NCBI GenBank assembly: GCA_021296025.1 | Contig: JAGWBF010000078.1 | Span: forward strand, 1-10,186 | Length of the DNA stretch: 10,186 nucleotides | Direction of reading: 5' to 3' | Source: Dehalococcoidia bacterium | Lineage (GTDB): Bacteria; Chloroflexota; Dehalococcoidia; Lucifugimonadales; JAGWBF01 | Shown here: positions 1 through 6,135 of the stretch, in pieces | How the letters are laid out: the number at the start of each line of letters is the position of its first letter | Position numbering within the stretch: the stretch's first letter is position 1 | Notes under the pieces: model-generated | Told to the model about the DNA's origin: nothing | Seen by the model: only the letters and a program-made list of their open reading frames with translations | Databases searched by the model: none | Program-made: the position numbers and the translations under genes

Positions 1-145
1 ACAGGCTGCCCTGCCGGAGCCCGTTGTTGCCATGATCGCCAGTGCTCCGTCGGTGGGCGCCGGTGAACGTCGATGTGAGAGCGCTTCCCCGCAAATCCTA
101 GAGTGCATCTCTGCTGAGAGTGTCATTCGCATCTCGGGAGAGGTG

Positions 146-379
146 ATGGCAAACGGACTGTATGCCGACAGCGAAGAGTCCCACTCATGTATCGTCGAGT
201 TCGCCTTAGAACATAGCCACTACATCGACCTCGTGCGCCAATACTCAGAGCAGTCAGAAACCCTGGCCGCGGAAGATTTCCTGGAGATAGCTGAAGATGG
301 CTTCAAGGTCTTCAGCTGCTTGACCGATGACGAGCTGGCCCAATTCCAGATAGCCCATGCTCAGAATCTGGTGCCGTAA
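146..379 (+). CDS. small acidic protein of unknown function
   Basis: The 77-residue product is not a family I recognise. It is acidic, soluble and predicted mostly helical, with no signal peptide or membrane segment; it begins MANGLYADSEESHSCI and ends HAQNLVP. I chose the ATG at 146 because GGGAGAGGTG lies directly upstream and gives a Shine-Dalgarno match at normal spacing. The reading frame stays open to the left edge of the window, with another ATG at 32 that has no ribosome binding site. A longer protein, or the tail of one starting outside the window, is therefore possible. The neighbouring minus-strand gene converges on it, so it gives no functional hint. Confidence 0.45.
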   Translation: MANGLYADSEESHSCIVEFALEHSHYIDLVRQYSEQSETLAAEDFLEIAEDGFKVFSCLTDDELAQFQIAHAQNLVP

Positions 380-467
380 ACCCTAGATCCACCAAAGGCT
401 ATGCGATCACCTGAATCTGGCTACCAACTCTAGTACTTCTGGCGCTCGTATAGTGCCGGGTTGGCGC

Positions 468-944
468 TCACAGCCGGTCGAATCCCCGCCAGCCGGGTAT
501 GGCAGACGCCTGCCGGACCCATTCCGTCATCTGCGCCTCGTCCAGCTCCCCTTCGTGGATATCGACCCAGCGGGCGTCCCGGTCTTTGCCTGAGCCCGGT
601 GGGACGGGGTGCAAGAACGCGCCATTCAGGAAGGTCACCTTAACGTACCGGGCGAAGACATGGTAGCTCACGAACCACCCTTCGCCCTCGATGCCGTACC
701 AGGGAGAGTTCCGTCTCACAGCCTTGCGCACATGGGGTACAGCGCCCACGATCAGGTCGTCCAGGCGGCGTCCGAGGTCCTGCTTCCAGCCGGGCATGGC
801 CGCGATGTAGGACTGAACGGGAGGGTCGCCATCGCCTTTGGGAATCTGCGGGTTGCCACCGGACAGGAGCACAGGCCCGACTCCGGCGTCGCTCGCAGCG
901 TCGGTCGCACCCTTCTCCCCTTTCCGGGGCTGCTGGCTCGGCAT
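468..944 (-). CDS. DUF1801 (YdhG-like) domain protein
   Basis: A 158-residue soluble protein. After a low-complexity, charged N-terminus of about 40 residues, residues 43-152 match the DUF1801/YdhG-like fold: VQSYIAAMPGW, then a helix leading into VRKAVRRNSPWYG (73-84), the strand pair WFVSYHVFARYVKVTFLNGA (90-109), and a C-terminal helix with EAQMTEWVRQA. The biochemical role of the family is unknown; some relatives resemble iron-chaperone frataxin-like folds. I place the start at the ATG at 944 because GAGGTG lies 6 bases upstream. The GTG at 953 would put that site inside the gene. The cupin gene lies 112 bp upstream on the same strand and could be cotranscribed. Confidence 0.8.
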   Translation of the reverse strand: MPSQQPRKGEKGATDAASDAGVGPVLLSGGNPQIPKGDGDPPVQSYIAAMPGWKQDLGRRLDDLIVGAVPHVRKAVRRNSPWYGIEGEGWFVSYHVFARYVKVTFLNGAFLHPVPPGSGKDRDARWVDIHEGELDEAQMTEWVRQASAIPGWRGFDRL

Positions 945-1056
945 GGTGTTCACCTCAAGTTGTGTGCAACAGGTTCCGCTTGGCGATGCCCAGCTTCAGG
1001 GCCTGAAGTGCCGGCAGGGTAGGACACCACGGCAGCAGCTGGCGTGGGAGCTTGGG

Positions 1057-1467
1057 TCAGGTCGAAGGGGGGCGGGAAGAAGTAGGCCAGTGGCCCGGCA
1101 CAGAGTAGGCTTCGTCGTTGCCGGGCCAGGGAGGCATGGTCACGATCACGAACCTCAGGGGACGATCTCCCGTTGCCCTGAACTGGAAGTGGGCCCCGAC
1201 AGGAATCGACAGGCTCCCCCCTTGGGCAACGTCCACCACCTGTTCCTGGTCGCCATGCCTCCGCCACACCTGTCCTGTCCCCTCCAGGAAGTACCAGACC
1301 TCCTCGACCGTCCGGTGAGCTACAGGGGCCGACACCTCTCCCGGGTCCAGGGTGCAGTGGACCATGCTCCCCCGGCTTGTCTCCGCCAGCAGCCGGATCT
1401 CCGAGCCGTCGGGGGCCATGGCATCCCGGTCCTTGGGAAGCTCCTTATATTCCAGTTGCTGCTTCAT
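1057..1467 (-). CDS. single-domain cupin protein
   Basis: A 136-residue protein with one cupin beta-barrel. Cupin motif 1 is APVAHRTVEEVWYFLEGTG (residues 47-65) and motif 2 is SLSIPVGAHFQFRATG (85-100). Candidate metal ligands are H51, E55 or E56, and H93. The second His of the usual HxH pair is a Thr, so metal binding may differ or rest on three ligands. The tail has the FVIVTMPPWPG segment seen in a group of small cupins. Such proteins range from isomerases and dioxygenases to simple ligand binders, so the substrate cannot be named. The gene is divergent from the DUF385 gene across a 120-bp spacer. The ribosome binding site is weak (GAGTGAG-like). Confidence 0.8.
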   Translation of the reverse strand: MKQQLEYKELPKDRDAMAPDGSEIRLLAETSRGSMVHCTLDPGEVSAPVAHRTVEEVWYFLEGTGQVWRRHGDQEQVVDVAQGGSLSIPVGAHFQFRATGDRPLRFVIVTMPPWPGNDEAYSVPGHWPTSSRPPST

Positions 1468-1552
1468 GCTCGCTCACTCACTCGTTTGCACAATCATACC
1501 GCACCCTGAGCCCGCTGCCGTACTAGGCCCTGTCCGTAAATCGGCGCTGCTC

Positions 1553-1558
1553 TACAAT
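1553..1558 (+). promoter_or_regulatory. possible -10 element (TACAAT) for the DUF385 gene
   Basis: TACAAT matches the sigma70 -10 consensus at 5 of 6 positions and lies about 30 bases before the TTG start of the DUF385 gene. No convincing -35 is seen 16-18 bases upstream (the region reads CTGTCC), so this is a weak candidate within the 120-bp divergent spacer. Confidence 0.25.
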
Positions 1559-1587
1559 GGCGCGCGCAGCCCGGGCGGCTGCTCACC

Positions 1588-2094
1588 TTGACAGCATCTC
1601 ACAACAATGCTGACATGGCCCGTGACCCTATGAAGGAGCCTGCCATACCGGCCTATAAGCGTCTCATAATCGCATGGCTCTTCGTTCCCATGCATCGGCT
1701 CCTGTTCCGCCTCTCCCGTGGCCGGCTCCTTGGCCGGTTGGAAGGCCAGGGAGTACTGGTCCTTGTCACCAAGGGGCGCAAGAGCGGCAAACCGCAGTCG
1801 TCGCCCCTGCTGTACTTCCAGTTCGAAGAGCCGGGCGACCTTATCGTCGTTGCTTCCAACTACGGCCAGGACCATCATCCAGCCTGGTACCTGAACATCG
1901 CGGCCTCCCCGACCGTTACTGTCGAAGCCAATGGGGAGCGCTTCCCCGCCGAGGCCCGTATCACCCAGGGCGAGGAACGGGCCGCGTTGTACGACAAAGT
2001 TGCTGCGGCCAACCCACGCTTCGCCCGATACCGCGCCGGAACAGATCGTGAGATTCCCGTGATCGCCCTCCGCCGGGCAGGTCCTCAGGATTGA
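1588..2094 (+). CDS. DUF385 / Ddn-like F420-dependent nitroreductase family protein
   Basis: A 168-residue member of the deazaflavin (F420)-dependent nitroreductase family, the split beta-barrel group that includes mycobacterial Ddn. Residues 55-77 carry the family core VLVLVTKGRKSGKPQSSPL. Residues 89-110 carry ASNYGQDHHPAWYLNIAASP, followed by VTVEANGERFPAEAR, all typical of the family. In known members these segments bind the F420 phosphate and tail and shape the substrate pocket for quinones or nitro compounds. A hydrophobic stretch at 26-40 (IIAWLFVPMHRLLF) may be a membrane-associating helix, as in several Ddn relatives. The start is uncertain: TTG at 1588, ATG at 1615 or ATG at 1630, none with a strong ribosome binding site. 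The stop codon lies inside a hairpin. The physiological substrate is unknown. Confidence 0.82.
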   Translation: MTASHNNADMARDPMKEPAIPAYKRLIIAWLFVPMHRLLFRLSRGRLLGRLEGQGVLVLVTKGRKSGKPQSSPLLYFQFEEPGDLIVVASNYGQDHHPAWYLNIAASPTVTVEANGERFPAEARITQGEERAALYDKVAAANPRFARYRAGTDREIPVIALRRAGPQD

Positions 2095-2120
2095 GGACCC
2101 TTGGATGCGTTAGCATCCGA
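2080..2120 (+). terminator. two tandem hairpins after the DUF385 gene
   Basis: The first hairpin is GGTCCTCA / GGAT / TGAGGACC (2080-2099): a perfect 8-bp stem with a 4-base loop whose 3' arm contains the gene's TGA stop. The second, at 2101-2120, has GGATGC / GTTA / GCATCC as its core, again with a tetraloop. There is no T tract, so factor-independent termination is not assured. The pair could stop transcription or protect the mRNA 3' end. Confidence 0.4.
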
Positions 2121-2214
2121 ATGGCATTGGTGGTCTGCGGCCGAGATAAATGGGAATATCCTGTGACGGAAGTTGCTTCGCCCTTGACTCAGACGCCGTG
2201 CGGTGTCTTACTGA

Positions 2215-2234
2215 GCACTGTCTGCGGACAGTGC
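2215..2234 (+). promoter_or_regulatory. perfect inverted repeat in the leader of the DUF4389 gene
   Basis: GCACTGTC / TGCG / GACAGTGC forms a perfect 8-bp dyad ending 22 bases before the ATG at 2257 and 11 bases before its ribosome binding site. A weak promoter candidate lies just upstream (TTGACT at 2184-2189 and CTTACT at 2207-2212, 17-bp spacing). That would put the dyad near the transcription start, either as an operator or as a hairpin at the mRNA 5' end. The role is inferred. Confidence 0.4.
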
Positions 2235-2256
2235 CGAGATCTCATGGAGGAATGCG

Positions 2257-2898
2257 ATGGAAAACGGGCAGGGTAATGCGTATCCGGTCCAATACAGCGT
2301 GGACTATCCTGAGGGTGCCAGGAACCGGCTGAGCGCCCTCTTCAGGATAATCCTTGTAATCCCTATACTTGTGGTAATTGCCCTTGTGAGCGGCTACGTA
2401 TCCAGTGGCAACATGGATATCAATGAGACCATCTCCCCCCTGTTTGCTGGTGGTGTTGTGTGGACTGCCACGCTGCTGATGCTCTTGTTCAGGCAGAAGT
2501 ACCCTCGCTGGTGGTTCGACTGGAATCTGGAGCTCCAGCGATTCAGCGCCCGGGTAGGCGCATTCCTGTTTCTGCTGCGAGATGAGTACCCATCCACCGA
2601 CGAAGAGCAGTCCGTCCACCTGGACATCCCATACCCCAACGCCCAGGAGGAGCTGAACAGGTTCTTGCCTATAGTGAAGTGGCTGTTGGCTATCCCTCAC
2701 TACGTGGTGCTGGTCATTCTCGGTGTGCTCGCACTAATAGTCACGGTCCTCGCATGGCTGTCGATACTGGTAACGGGAAGCTACCCCCGGGGATTGTTCG
2801 AATTTGTGGTTGGGGTAGGCCGGTGGGGATTTAGGGTTGAGGCTTACGTGGCGCTGCTGGCCACAGACAGGTATCCGCCGTTCCGACTGGGAGCGTAG
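2257..2898 (+). CDS. DUF4389 domain integral membrane protein
   Basis: A 213-residue membrane protein of the DUF4389 family, whose function is unknown. It starts at an ATG 6 bases after a clear GGAGG (2246-2250). Predicted membrane segments are about residues 26-48, 60-78 and 138-172, the last long enough for two passes or a re-entrant loop. The protein is internally duplicated. In each half, a hydrophobic segment is followed by a YP(R)..F/W motif, an RV.A segment and an acidic D-x-YP turn: KYPRWWF...ARVGAFLFLLRDEYPS (81-113) parallels SYPRGLF...FRVEAYVALLATDRYPPF (175-209). The arginine and tryptophan residues next to the membrane are typical of the family. The next plus-strand gene, 161 bp downstream, is also a membrane protein with its own strong ribosome binding site. 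Confidence 0.85.
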   Translation: MENGQGNAYPVQYSVDYPEGARNRLSALFRIILVIPILVVIALVSGYVSSGNMDINETISPLFAGGVVWTATLLMLLFRQKYPRWWFDWNLELQRFSARVGAFLFLLRDEYPSTDEEQSVHLDIPYPNAQEELNRFLPIVKWLLAIPHYVVLVILGVLALIVTVLAWLSILVTGSYPRGLFEFVVGVGRWGFRVEAYVALLATDRYPPFRLGA

Positions 2899-2928
2899 CA
2901 GCATGCCTCTGAGTTCAGGCTTGTGACT

Positions 2929-2961
2929 AAGGGACACTTAGCTGGGTAGCCGGCGTCCCTT
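2929..2961 (+). terminator. inverted repeat after the DUF4389 gene, possible terminator
   Basis: AAGGGAC (2929-2935) and GTCCCTT (2955-2961) are perfect 7-base arms around a 19-base loop, 30 bases after the stop codon and followed by a short TTT-free TTACAG run. The long loop and missing T tract make it a weak terminator candidate. Confidence 0.3.
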
Positions 2962-3059
2962 TACAGTTGCAATGCCGCAACCCTGGAGTCAGGATGTATG
3001 CTGGGAGGGGTTGAGTCCAACGGACCCTTCTCATGGCGCAATATAAAGGAGGTTCAAGC

Positions 3060-3740
3060 ATGGGCACCATATCCGTGAACCGGCTGGCTGGCCTGTCCCT
3101 CATATTCGGCCCGATAATCGCCTTCATATTTTTTCTCATAGAGCCTGGTGGGCTGCTGATAGACAGCGCCGATGTGTCGGACGCTGTTGGCTCCATAACA
3201 GCCAAGGGCTCCAACGCCGCCCTGACCAATGTGACCAACATCGCCATAATCCTTGGCTTGGCCCTGATCCTCTCGGGCCTCTATGCGCTGATGCGGAACG
3301 TGACCCTGCAGGGCAACGGCAAGGCGTTGGTCCAGATGGGCTTCTTCATGATATTCGTCGGGCTGACCGGGTGGATTCTATCCGGCGGCATGGACTTCAT
3401 CCTGGCCGATGCCCAGACCAGCGAGCAGATCAGCCGTAGCGTATCCGTGTACCACGCGGGCTTCGCCTTCCTATATGCCGGAGGGATTGCCCTTGGGTTC
3501 GGAGGCTTCATCTTCGCGTTGGGCCTCTCTACTAGAGAAGACTTCAACCGGATAATCTCCCTGCTGGCTGCCCTAATCAGCCTGGCCGTAATGGTCTTCT
3601 TCGTGATAGCCATACTCTACAACGACGGCCTCGACACCTTTATCACCCTGGCCCGGAGCTTCTACGTGCTGCTGGTTATCTGGTATGGATACCTGGGCGT
3701 CGGGCTGATGAACCGCCCCGACCCCGACCTGTGGCAATAG
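3060..3740 (+). CDS. six-helix integral membrane protein, function unknown
   Basis: A 226-residue protein of small hydrophobic residues with six predicted membrane helices, at about residues 8-28, 57-78, 89-113, 131-156, 164-187 and 198-217. The loop after helix 1 (30-55) is the largest and is polar with two Asp residues. I see no catalytic motif, and the DUF-type assignment is uncertain. I chose the ATG at 3060 because AAAGGAGG (3045-3052) sits 7 bases upstream, an almost perfect Shine-Dalgarno match. The in-frame ATG at 3033 would place that site within the coding region. Similar short membrane proteins are common in uncharacterised Chloroflexota genomes (from memory). The gene converges on the winged-helix regulator gene. 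Confidence 0.75.
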   Translation: MGTISVNRLAGLSLIFGPIIAFIFFLIEPGGLLIDSADVSDAVGSITAKGSNAALTNVTNIAIILGLALILSGLYALMRNVTLQGNGKALVQMGFFMIFVGLTGWILSGGMDFILADAQTSEQISRSVSVYHAGFAFLYAGGIALGFGGFIFALGLSTREDFNRIISLLAALISLAVMVFFVIAILYNDGLDTFITLARSFYVLLVIWYGYLGVGLMNRPDPDLWQ

Positions 3741-3786
3741 AAAGGGTCTAGGGCCTGGCGGCGGGGCGAAGCTTAGTGATATGACT

Positions 3787-3801
3787 CCCCTATCGAAGGG
3801 G
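3787..3801. terminator. short dyad between convergent genes
   Basis: CCCCT / ATCGA / AGGGG is a 5-bp stem in the 49-bp gap between the convergent membrane-protein and regulator genes, overlapping the regulator's stop codon (3790-3792). With no T tract on either strand it is at best a weak bidirectional terminator. Confidence 0.2.
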
Positions 3802-4101
3802 CAGGTTAAGGGCGCGCTCGAGGTTGCCAAGGTACTCGGTGAAGGCTCGGCGTCCCTCGGGCGTCGCCTCAACCCACGTTCGGGGGATTCTCTCCAGGAA
3901 CTCCTTGGTGGTGCTGAGGTACCCGGCGTCCTCCAGCTTGCGCAGATGGATGGTCAGATTGCCTCCTGTCAGGCCCAGGGTCTGCTGGATAAAGCCATAG
4001 GCCACCCTATCCGACTCAGACCGGGAAACCAGAAGTGTCATGATTCGCAGCCGTGTGGACTGGTGGATCGTCTCGTTGAGGATGATCGGCTCATCCCTCA
4101 T
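3790..4101 (-). CDS. winged-helix transcriptional regulator (ArsR/HTH_27-like)
   Basis: A 103-residue DNA-binding protein of the small winged-helix type. RLRIMTLLVS (residues 17-26) is the opening helix. Helices 2 and 3 run through FIQQTLGLTGGNLTIHLRKLEDAGYL (37-62), with the recognition helix at about 48-58. The wing follows with K66 and PRTWVEATPEGRRAF (73-87). The T-GG-NLT-HL-KLE-AGY signature is typical of the PF13601-like regulators. No cysteine or histidine metal site is visible. I chose the ATG at 4101 because it overlaps the stop of the upstream membrane-protein gene as ATGA, the classic form of translational coupling; an in-frame ATG at 4116 is the alternative. It very likely controls its own operon, whose promoter contains dyads. 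Confidence 0.85.
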   Translation of the reverse strand: MRDEPIILNETIHQSTRLRIMTLLVSRSESDRVAYGFIQQTLGLTGGNLTIHLRKLEDAGYLSTTKEFLERIPRTWVEATPEGRRAFTEYLGNLERALNLPLR

Positions 4102-4724
4102 GCCCTGCGAATCCATATCCAGGCGACGGCCACAACGGCAAGCATGAGCGATGCCGACAGCACCGGCCCGGCATCTCCGGCAAAGTGGGTGGGCAGGTAG
4201 AAGGAAGCAGCGATTCCAATGCCGACCAGGGCAATGGCCAAGTGGTGCAAGATGCCGAAGAGTACGTACCCCAGCGCAATGATGCCGATGGCGACTCCGG
4301 TGATGGCGATGGGGTCAGCCTCGCTGGTCCATAGGCCCGACGCCCCGGGAATGATGAAGGAGGCCGCGACAATGGTCATCCAGAAGCCGAAGACCCGGAG
4401 GCCCGCTGCTGTGGCGGAAGGTCCGCTTGCGTTCTGCTTGCTGGCCCGGTGACCAATGAGGGAGCTCCCTATCATGCCTGGAATTCCGAGGCCGAACCAC
4501 AGGGGTCCGGGATACCATGGATAGTCTTCAGCAAACGCAGGAGCAAGGGTATCGATGGCGTACATGGAGAAGTACCCCGCCGCAACGATGGCGCCCCACA
4601 GAAGCATGATGTTGGGCCAACCCGCCACGTACATGGCGGACCGGGACTTGTCCAGGGTCGATTGTATCGATCTCCATCCCTGCTCTGGTGTGATCTCGTG
4701 ACCTTCTCTGTCCTGGTCCTGCAT
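4098..4724 (-). CDS. six-helix membrane protein coupled to a winged-helix regulator
   Basis: A 208-residue protein with a soluble N-terminal helix (ITPEQGWRSIQSTLDKSRSAMY, residues 11-32) followed by about six membrane helices near 36-60, 74-92, 109-131, 138-158, 160-178 and 187-205. No enzyme or transporter motif is visible, so its function is unknown. The pairing of such proteins with a small winged-helix regulator in one operon is familiar in bacteria, and the membrane protein is often the regulated output. The start is well supported: the ATG at 4724 is preceded by GGAGG (complement of 4731-4735) with a 6-base gap. A longer frame from 4829 would run across the promoter and is rejected. 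Its last four bases overlap the regulator's start. Confidence 0.8.
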   Translation of the reverse strand: MQDQDREGHEITPEQGWRSIQSTLDKSRSAMYVAGWPNIMLLWGAIVAAGYFSMYAIDTLAPAFAEDYPWYPGPLWFGLGIPGMIGSSLIGHRASKQNASGPSATAAGLRVFGFWMTIVAASFIIPGASGLWTSEADPIAITGVAIGIIALGYVLFGILHHLAIALVGIGIAASFYLPTHFAGDAGPVLSASLMLAVVAVAWIWIRRA

Positions 4725-4743
4725 TTCTGTCCTCCATGAAAGA

Positions 4744-4768
4744 TTACAAACTAGTTTATGTAATAAAC
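4744..4768. promoter_or_regulatory. overlapping dyads, putative operator of the regulator operon
   Basis: Three symmetric elements overlap here: TTACA-N10-TGTAA (4744-4763), AAACTAGTTT (4748-4757) and GTTTATGTAATAAAC (4754-4768). They cover the -10 box, the start-site side and most of the spacer of the promoter just below. This is where a winged-helix repressor would block RNA polymerase. The winged-helix regulator encoded in the same operon is the natural candidate; binding itself is inferred. Confidence 0.5.
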
Positions 4769-4781
4769 CATTAGCTGTCAA
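4753..4781 (-). promoter_or_regulatory. sigma70-type promoter of the membrane-protein/regulator operon
   Basis: Read on the minus strand, TTGACA (4781-4776) is a perfect -35. TAAACT (4758-4753), 17 bases on, matches the -10 consensus at 4 of 6 positions. Transcription would begin near 4746, giving a leader of about 20 bases that contains the GGAGG site before the ATG at 4724. Confidence 0.65.
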
Positions 4782-4889
4782 GAGGATACACCATAAGTGG
4801 GATGCCCAATCGGGAGCCGGGTGCAACATAATTGTCGGGGGAAGAAGCTTAGGGCAGAGGGCCGGCGAAGCCGTTGGAGGCGGTGTACG

Positions 4890-5618
4890 TTAGTGGGATG
4901 CCCTGGCGGACAGGTCGGCAACGATTCCGAAATGGTCTGAAAGCCTTCGGCCATCGTGGAGGTTGCTGATCACATCCAGGGTTTCTACTGCGAAGTCGTC
5001 ACTCAACACGATGTGGTCGATGCTTCTGCGTCCTTGGAAGGCGAGTTCCGAGGTAACGATTCTCATGCCTGGTGGGAAGGCCTGCTGAAGGGCCAGTTGG
5101 AGCTTGGAGGGTGCGCGGCAACCGGGCCCGACGATCTGGTTGAAGTCCCCCATTACCATCAGCCTATTCGGAGCAGCGCCTTTCAGGACCTTGGTCAGGC
5201 CTGCCAGGTACTGACCATGGTCCTCCCATCGCATCTTCCGTTCCAGATTGCGCCGGGCCTCGGTCCTCGAACCGAACCAGGGAATACAGACTCCAACAAC
5301 CCTTACCGCGCCCAGGGATGTCTGTGTGACGCCCGACACGAAGCGTCCCGGGGGCAGTGCGTCCGTTCCCAGGTCATCGACCTGCTCCCAGGGTTCCCTT
5401 GACCAGAGCACGATCTTCCGGCGGCCATCCTTGATCGGGTATCCGTAGTCCGGCTGCGAGCAGATGATGTGCCCATCCTGAGGCAGCAGCCTGAGGTGCG
5501 TCTCGGTTAAGCAGAGGACTTCGGGAGCATGTTGGCCAATGCGTCTCAGGATTTCAGGAGATCGGCGTGAGCTGGCCGTGGCCCACTCGACATTCCAGTT
5601 GACTACTCTCAGTGACAT
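4890..5618 (-). CDS. endonuclease/exonuclease/phosphatase (EEP) superfamily protein
   Basis: A 242-residue single-domain EEP-fold hydrolase. All the usual metal and catalytic motifs can be read: NWNVEW at 7-12 (N9, E11), CLTETH at 36-41 (E39, Mg ligand), GDFN at 157-160 (D158, N160), SIDHIVLS at 199-206 (D201, H202) and the final LSDHFG at 226-231 (D228 and catalytic H229). The family cleaves phosphodiesters and includes exonuclease III/AP endonucleases, DNase I, sphingomyelinases and inositol phosphatases. This short form, without extra domains or signal peptide, does not reveal its substrate. ATG at 5618 begins directly at the fold's first strand, so the start is right even though its ribosome binding site is weak. 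The gene lies just after an acetyltransferase pseudogene on the same strand. Confidence 0.85.
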   Translation of the reverse strand: MSLRVVNWNVEWATASSRRSPEILRRIGQHAPEVLCLTETHLRLLPQDGHIICSQPDYGYPIKDGRRKIVLWSREPWEQVDDLGTDALPPGRFVSGVTQTSLGAVRVVGVCIPWFGSRTEARRNLERKMRWEDHGQYLAGLTKVLKGAAPNRLMVMGDFNQIVGPGCRAPSKLQLALQQAFPPGMRIVTSELAFQGRRSIDHIVLSDDFAVETLDVISNLHDGRRLSDHFGIVADLSARASH

Positions 5619-5729
5619 AGCCTGACGCCTTTTTCCTTACACATTTTGTGCCGGTGACCCAATTCCTTGCCGTTAAGCTGCACCGCAACCGGGAGCAGGT
5701 TAGCAGACTTGCCGCTGAGGAGGACCAGT

Positions 5730-6101
5730 ACCTAGGCGGCCGGCCGTAGATGGCCCTCGCGGTAGCGAACATCGCGACCAGAGGTTCGCTCCGCTCGTGG
5801 ATGCCGTCAATCTGGTGGCGCATCATCTTCGCCATGATGCCGCGCAAGCTGTGCTTAGGTTACGCCTCCACGCTGGAGACGCCGACCAAAGTGGCACGGC
5901 CGCCTGGCACTGACATCTTGAGCAGGTGCGAATAAGCCCCGCCGACGATTTGCCCGTCCTCAAACACGGCGATTAAGCCCGCCAAATCAGAATGCGTCCG
6001 CAGCTCTTACGAGCCATGGTGGAACGGTTCCTATGCGCCCGCGACTTGGTGAGTAACCACTGCTCAAGGTCGTCAGGGGTGATGTTAATCGGTTTCAGCA
6101 T
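5730..6101 (-). pseudogene. decayed Eis-like GNAT N-acetyltransferase
   Basis: The remnant reads in two frames. From an ATG at 6101 comes MLKPINITPDDLEQWLLTKS..AHRNRS, the expected start of an Eis-like (Acetyltransf_9) protein. Near 6010 the homology moves to another frame: HSDLAGLIAVFEDGQIVGG, then SHLL-MSVPGG-ATLVGVSSVE, then RGIMAKMMRHQIDGIHERSE and LVAMFAT..AIYGR (ending at 5740). The RGIM..MMR stretch is the acetyl-CoA binding region of GNAT enzymes. In this second frame TAA stops occur at 6009-6007 and 5862-5860, so at least one frameshift and two nonsense changes are present. After IYGR the usual FGYG has become PPRY and homology fades. The large C-terminal half of the family (over 200 residues) is absent, so the gene is dead. 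Known relatives acetylate amines such as aminoglycosides. Confidence 0.85.
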
Positions 6102-6111
6102 TCAGGCGGTA

Positions 6112-6131
6112 CTCCCCGGCCAAAGGGGGAG
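6112..6131 (-). terminator. hairpin after the RelA/SpoT gene
   Basis: CTCCCC (6112-6117) and GGGGAG (6126-6131) pair perfectly around an 8-base loop, 5 bases after the TAA stop of the minus-strand alarmone-synthetase gene. No T tract follows, so it is only terminator-like. It separates that gene from the acetyltransferase remnant, whose ATG lies 35 bases beyond the stop. Confidence 0.3.
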
Positions 6132-6135
6132 CAGA

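Noticed and set aside
838..1509. 223-codon plus-strand frame
   Set aside because: It is antisense to both the cupin and the start of the DUF1801 gene, with low-complexity product and no ribosome binding site.
2091..2276. 61-codon plus-strand frame after the DUF385 gene
   Set aside because: It is Cys-rich with no family resemblance, spans three hairpins, and overlaps the start of the DUF4389 gene.
4725..4829. N-terminal extension of the membrane protein (start at 4829)
   Set aside because: The extension crosses a good promoter, and the internal ATG at 4724 has a clear GGAGG site.
4795..4902. Repeated AGTGGGATGCCC at 4795 and 4891
   Set aside because: A 12-base direct repeat without further similarity; one copy is in the end of the EEP coding region and no functional reading is supported.
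5554..5847. 97-codon minus-strand frame as an independent gene
   Set aside because: Its first 37 residues are the internal part of the Eis-like remnant starting at a non-native TTG, and the rest is degenerate sequence overlapping the EEP gene.
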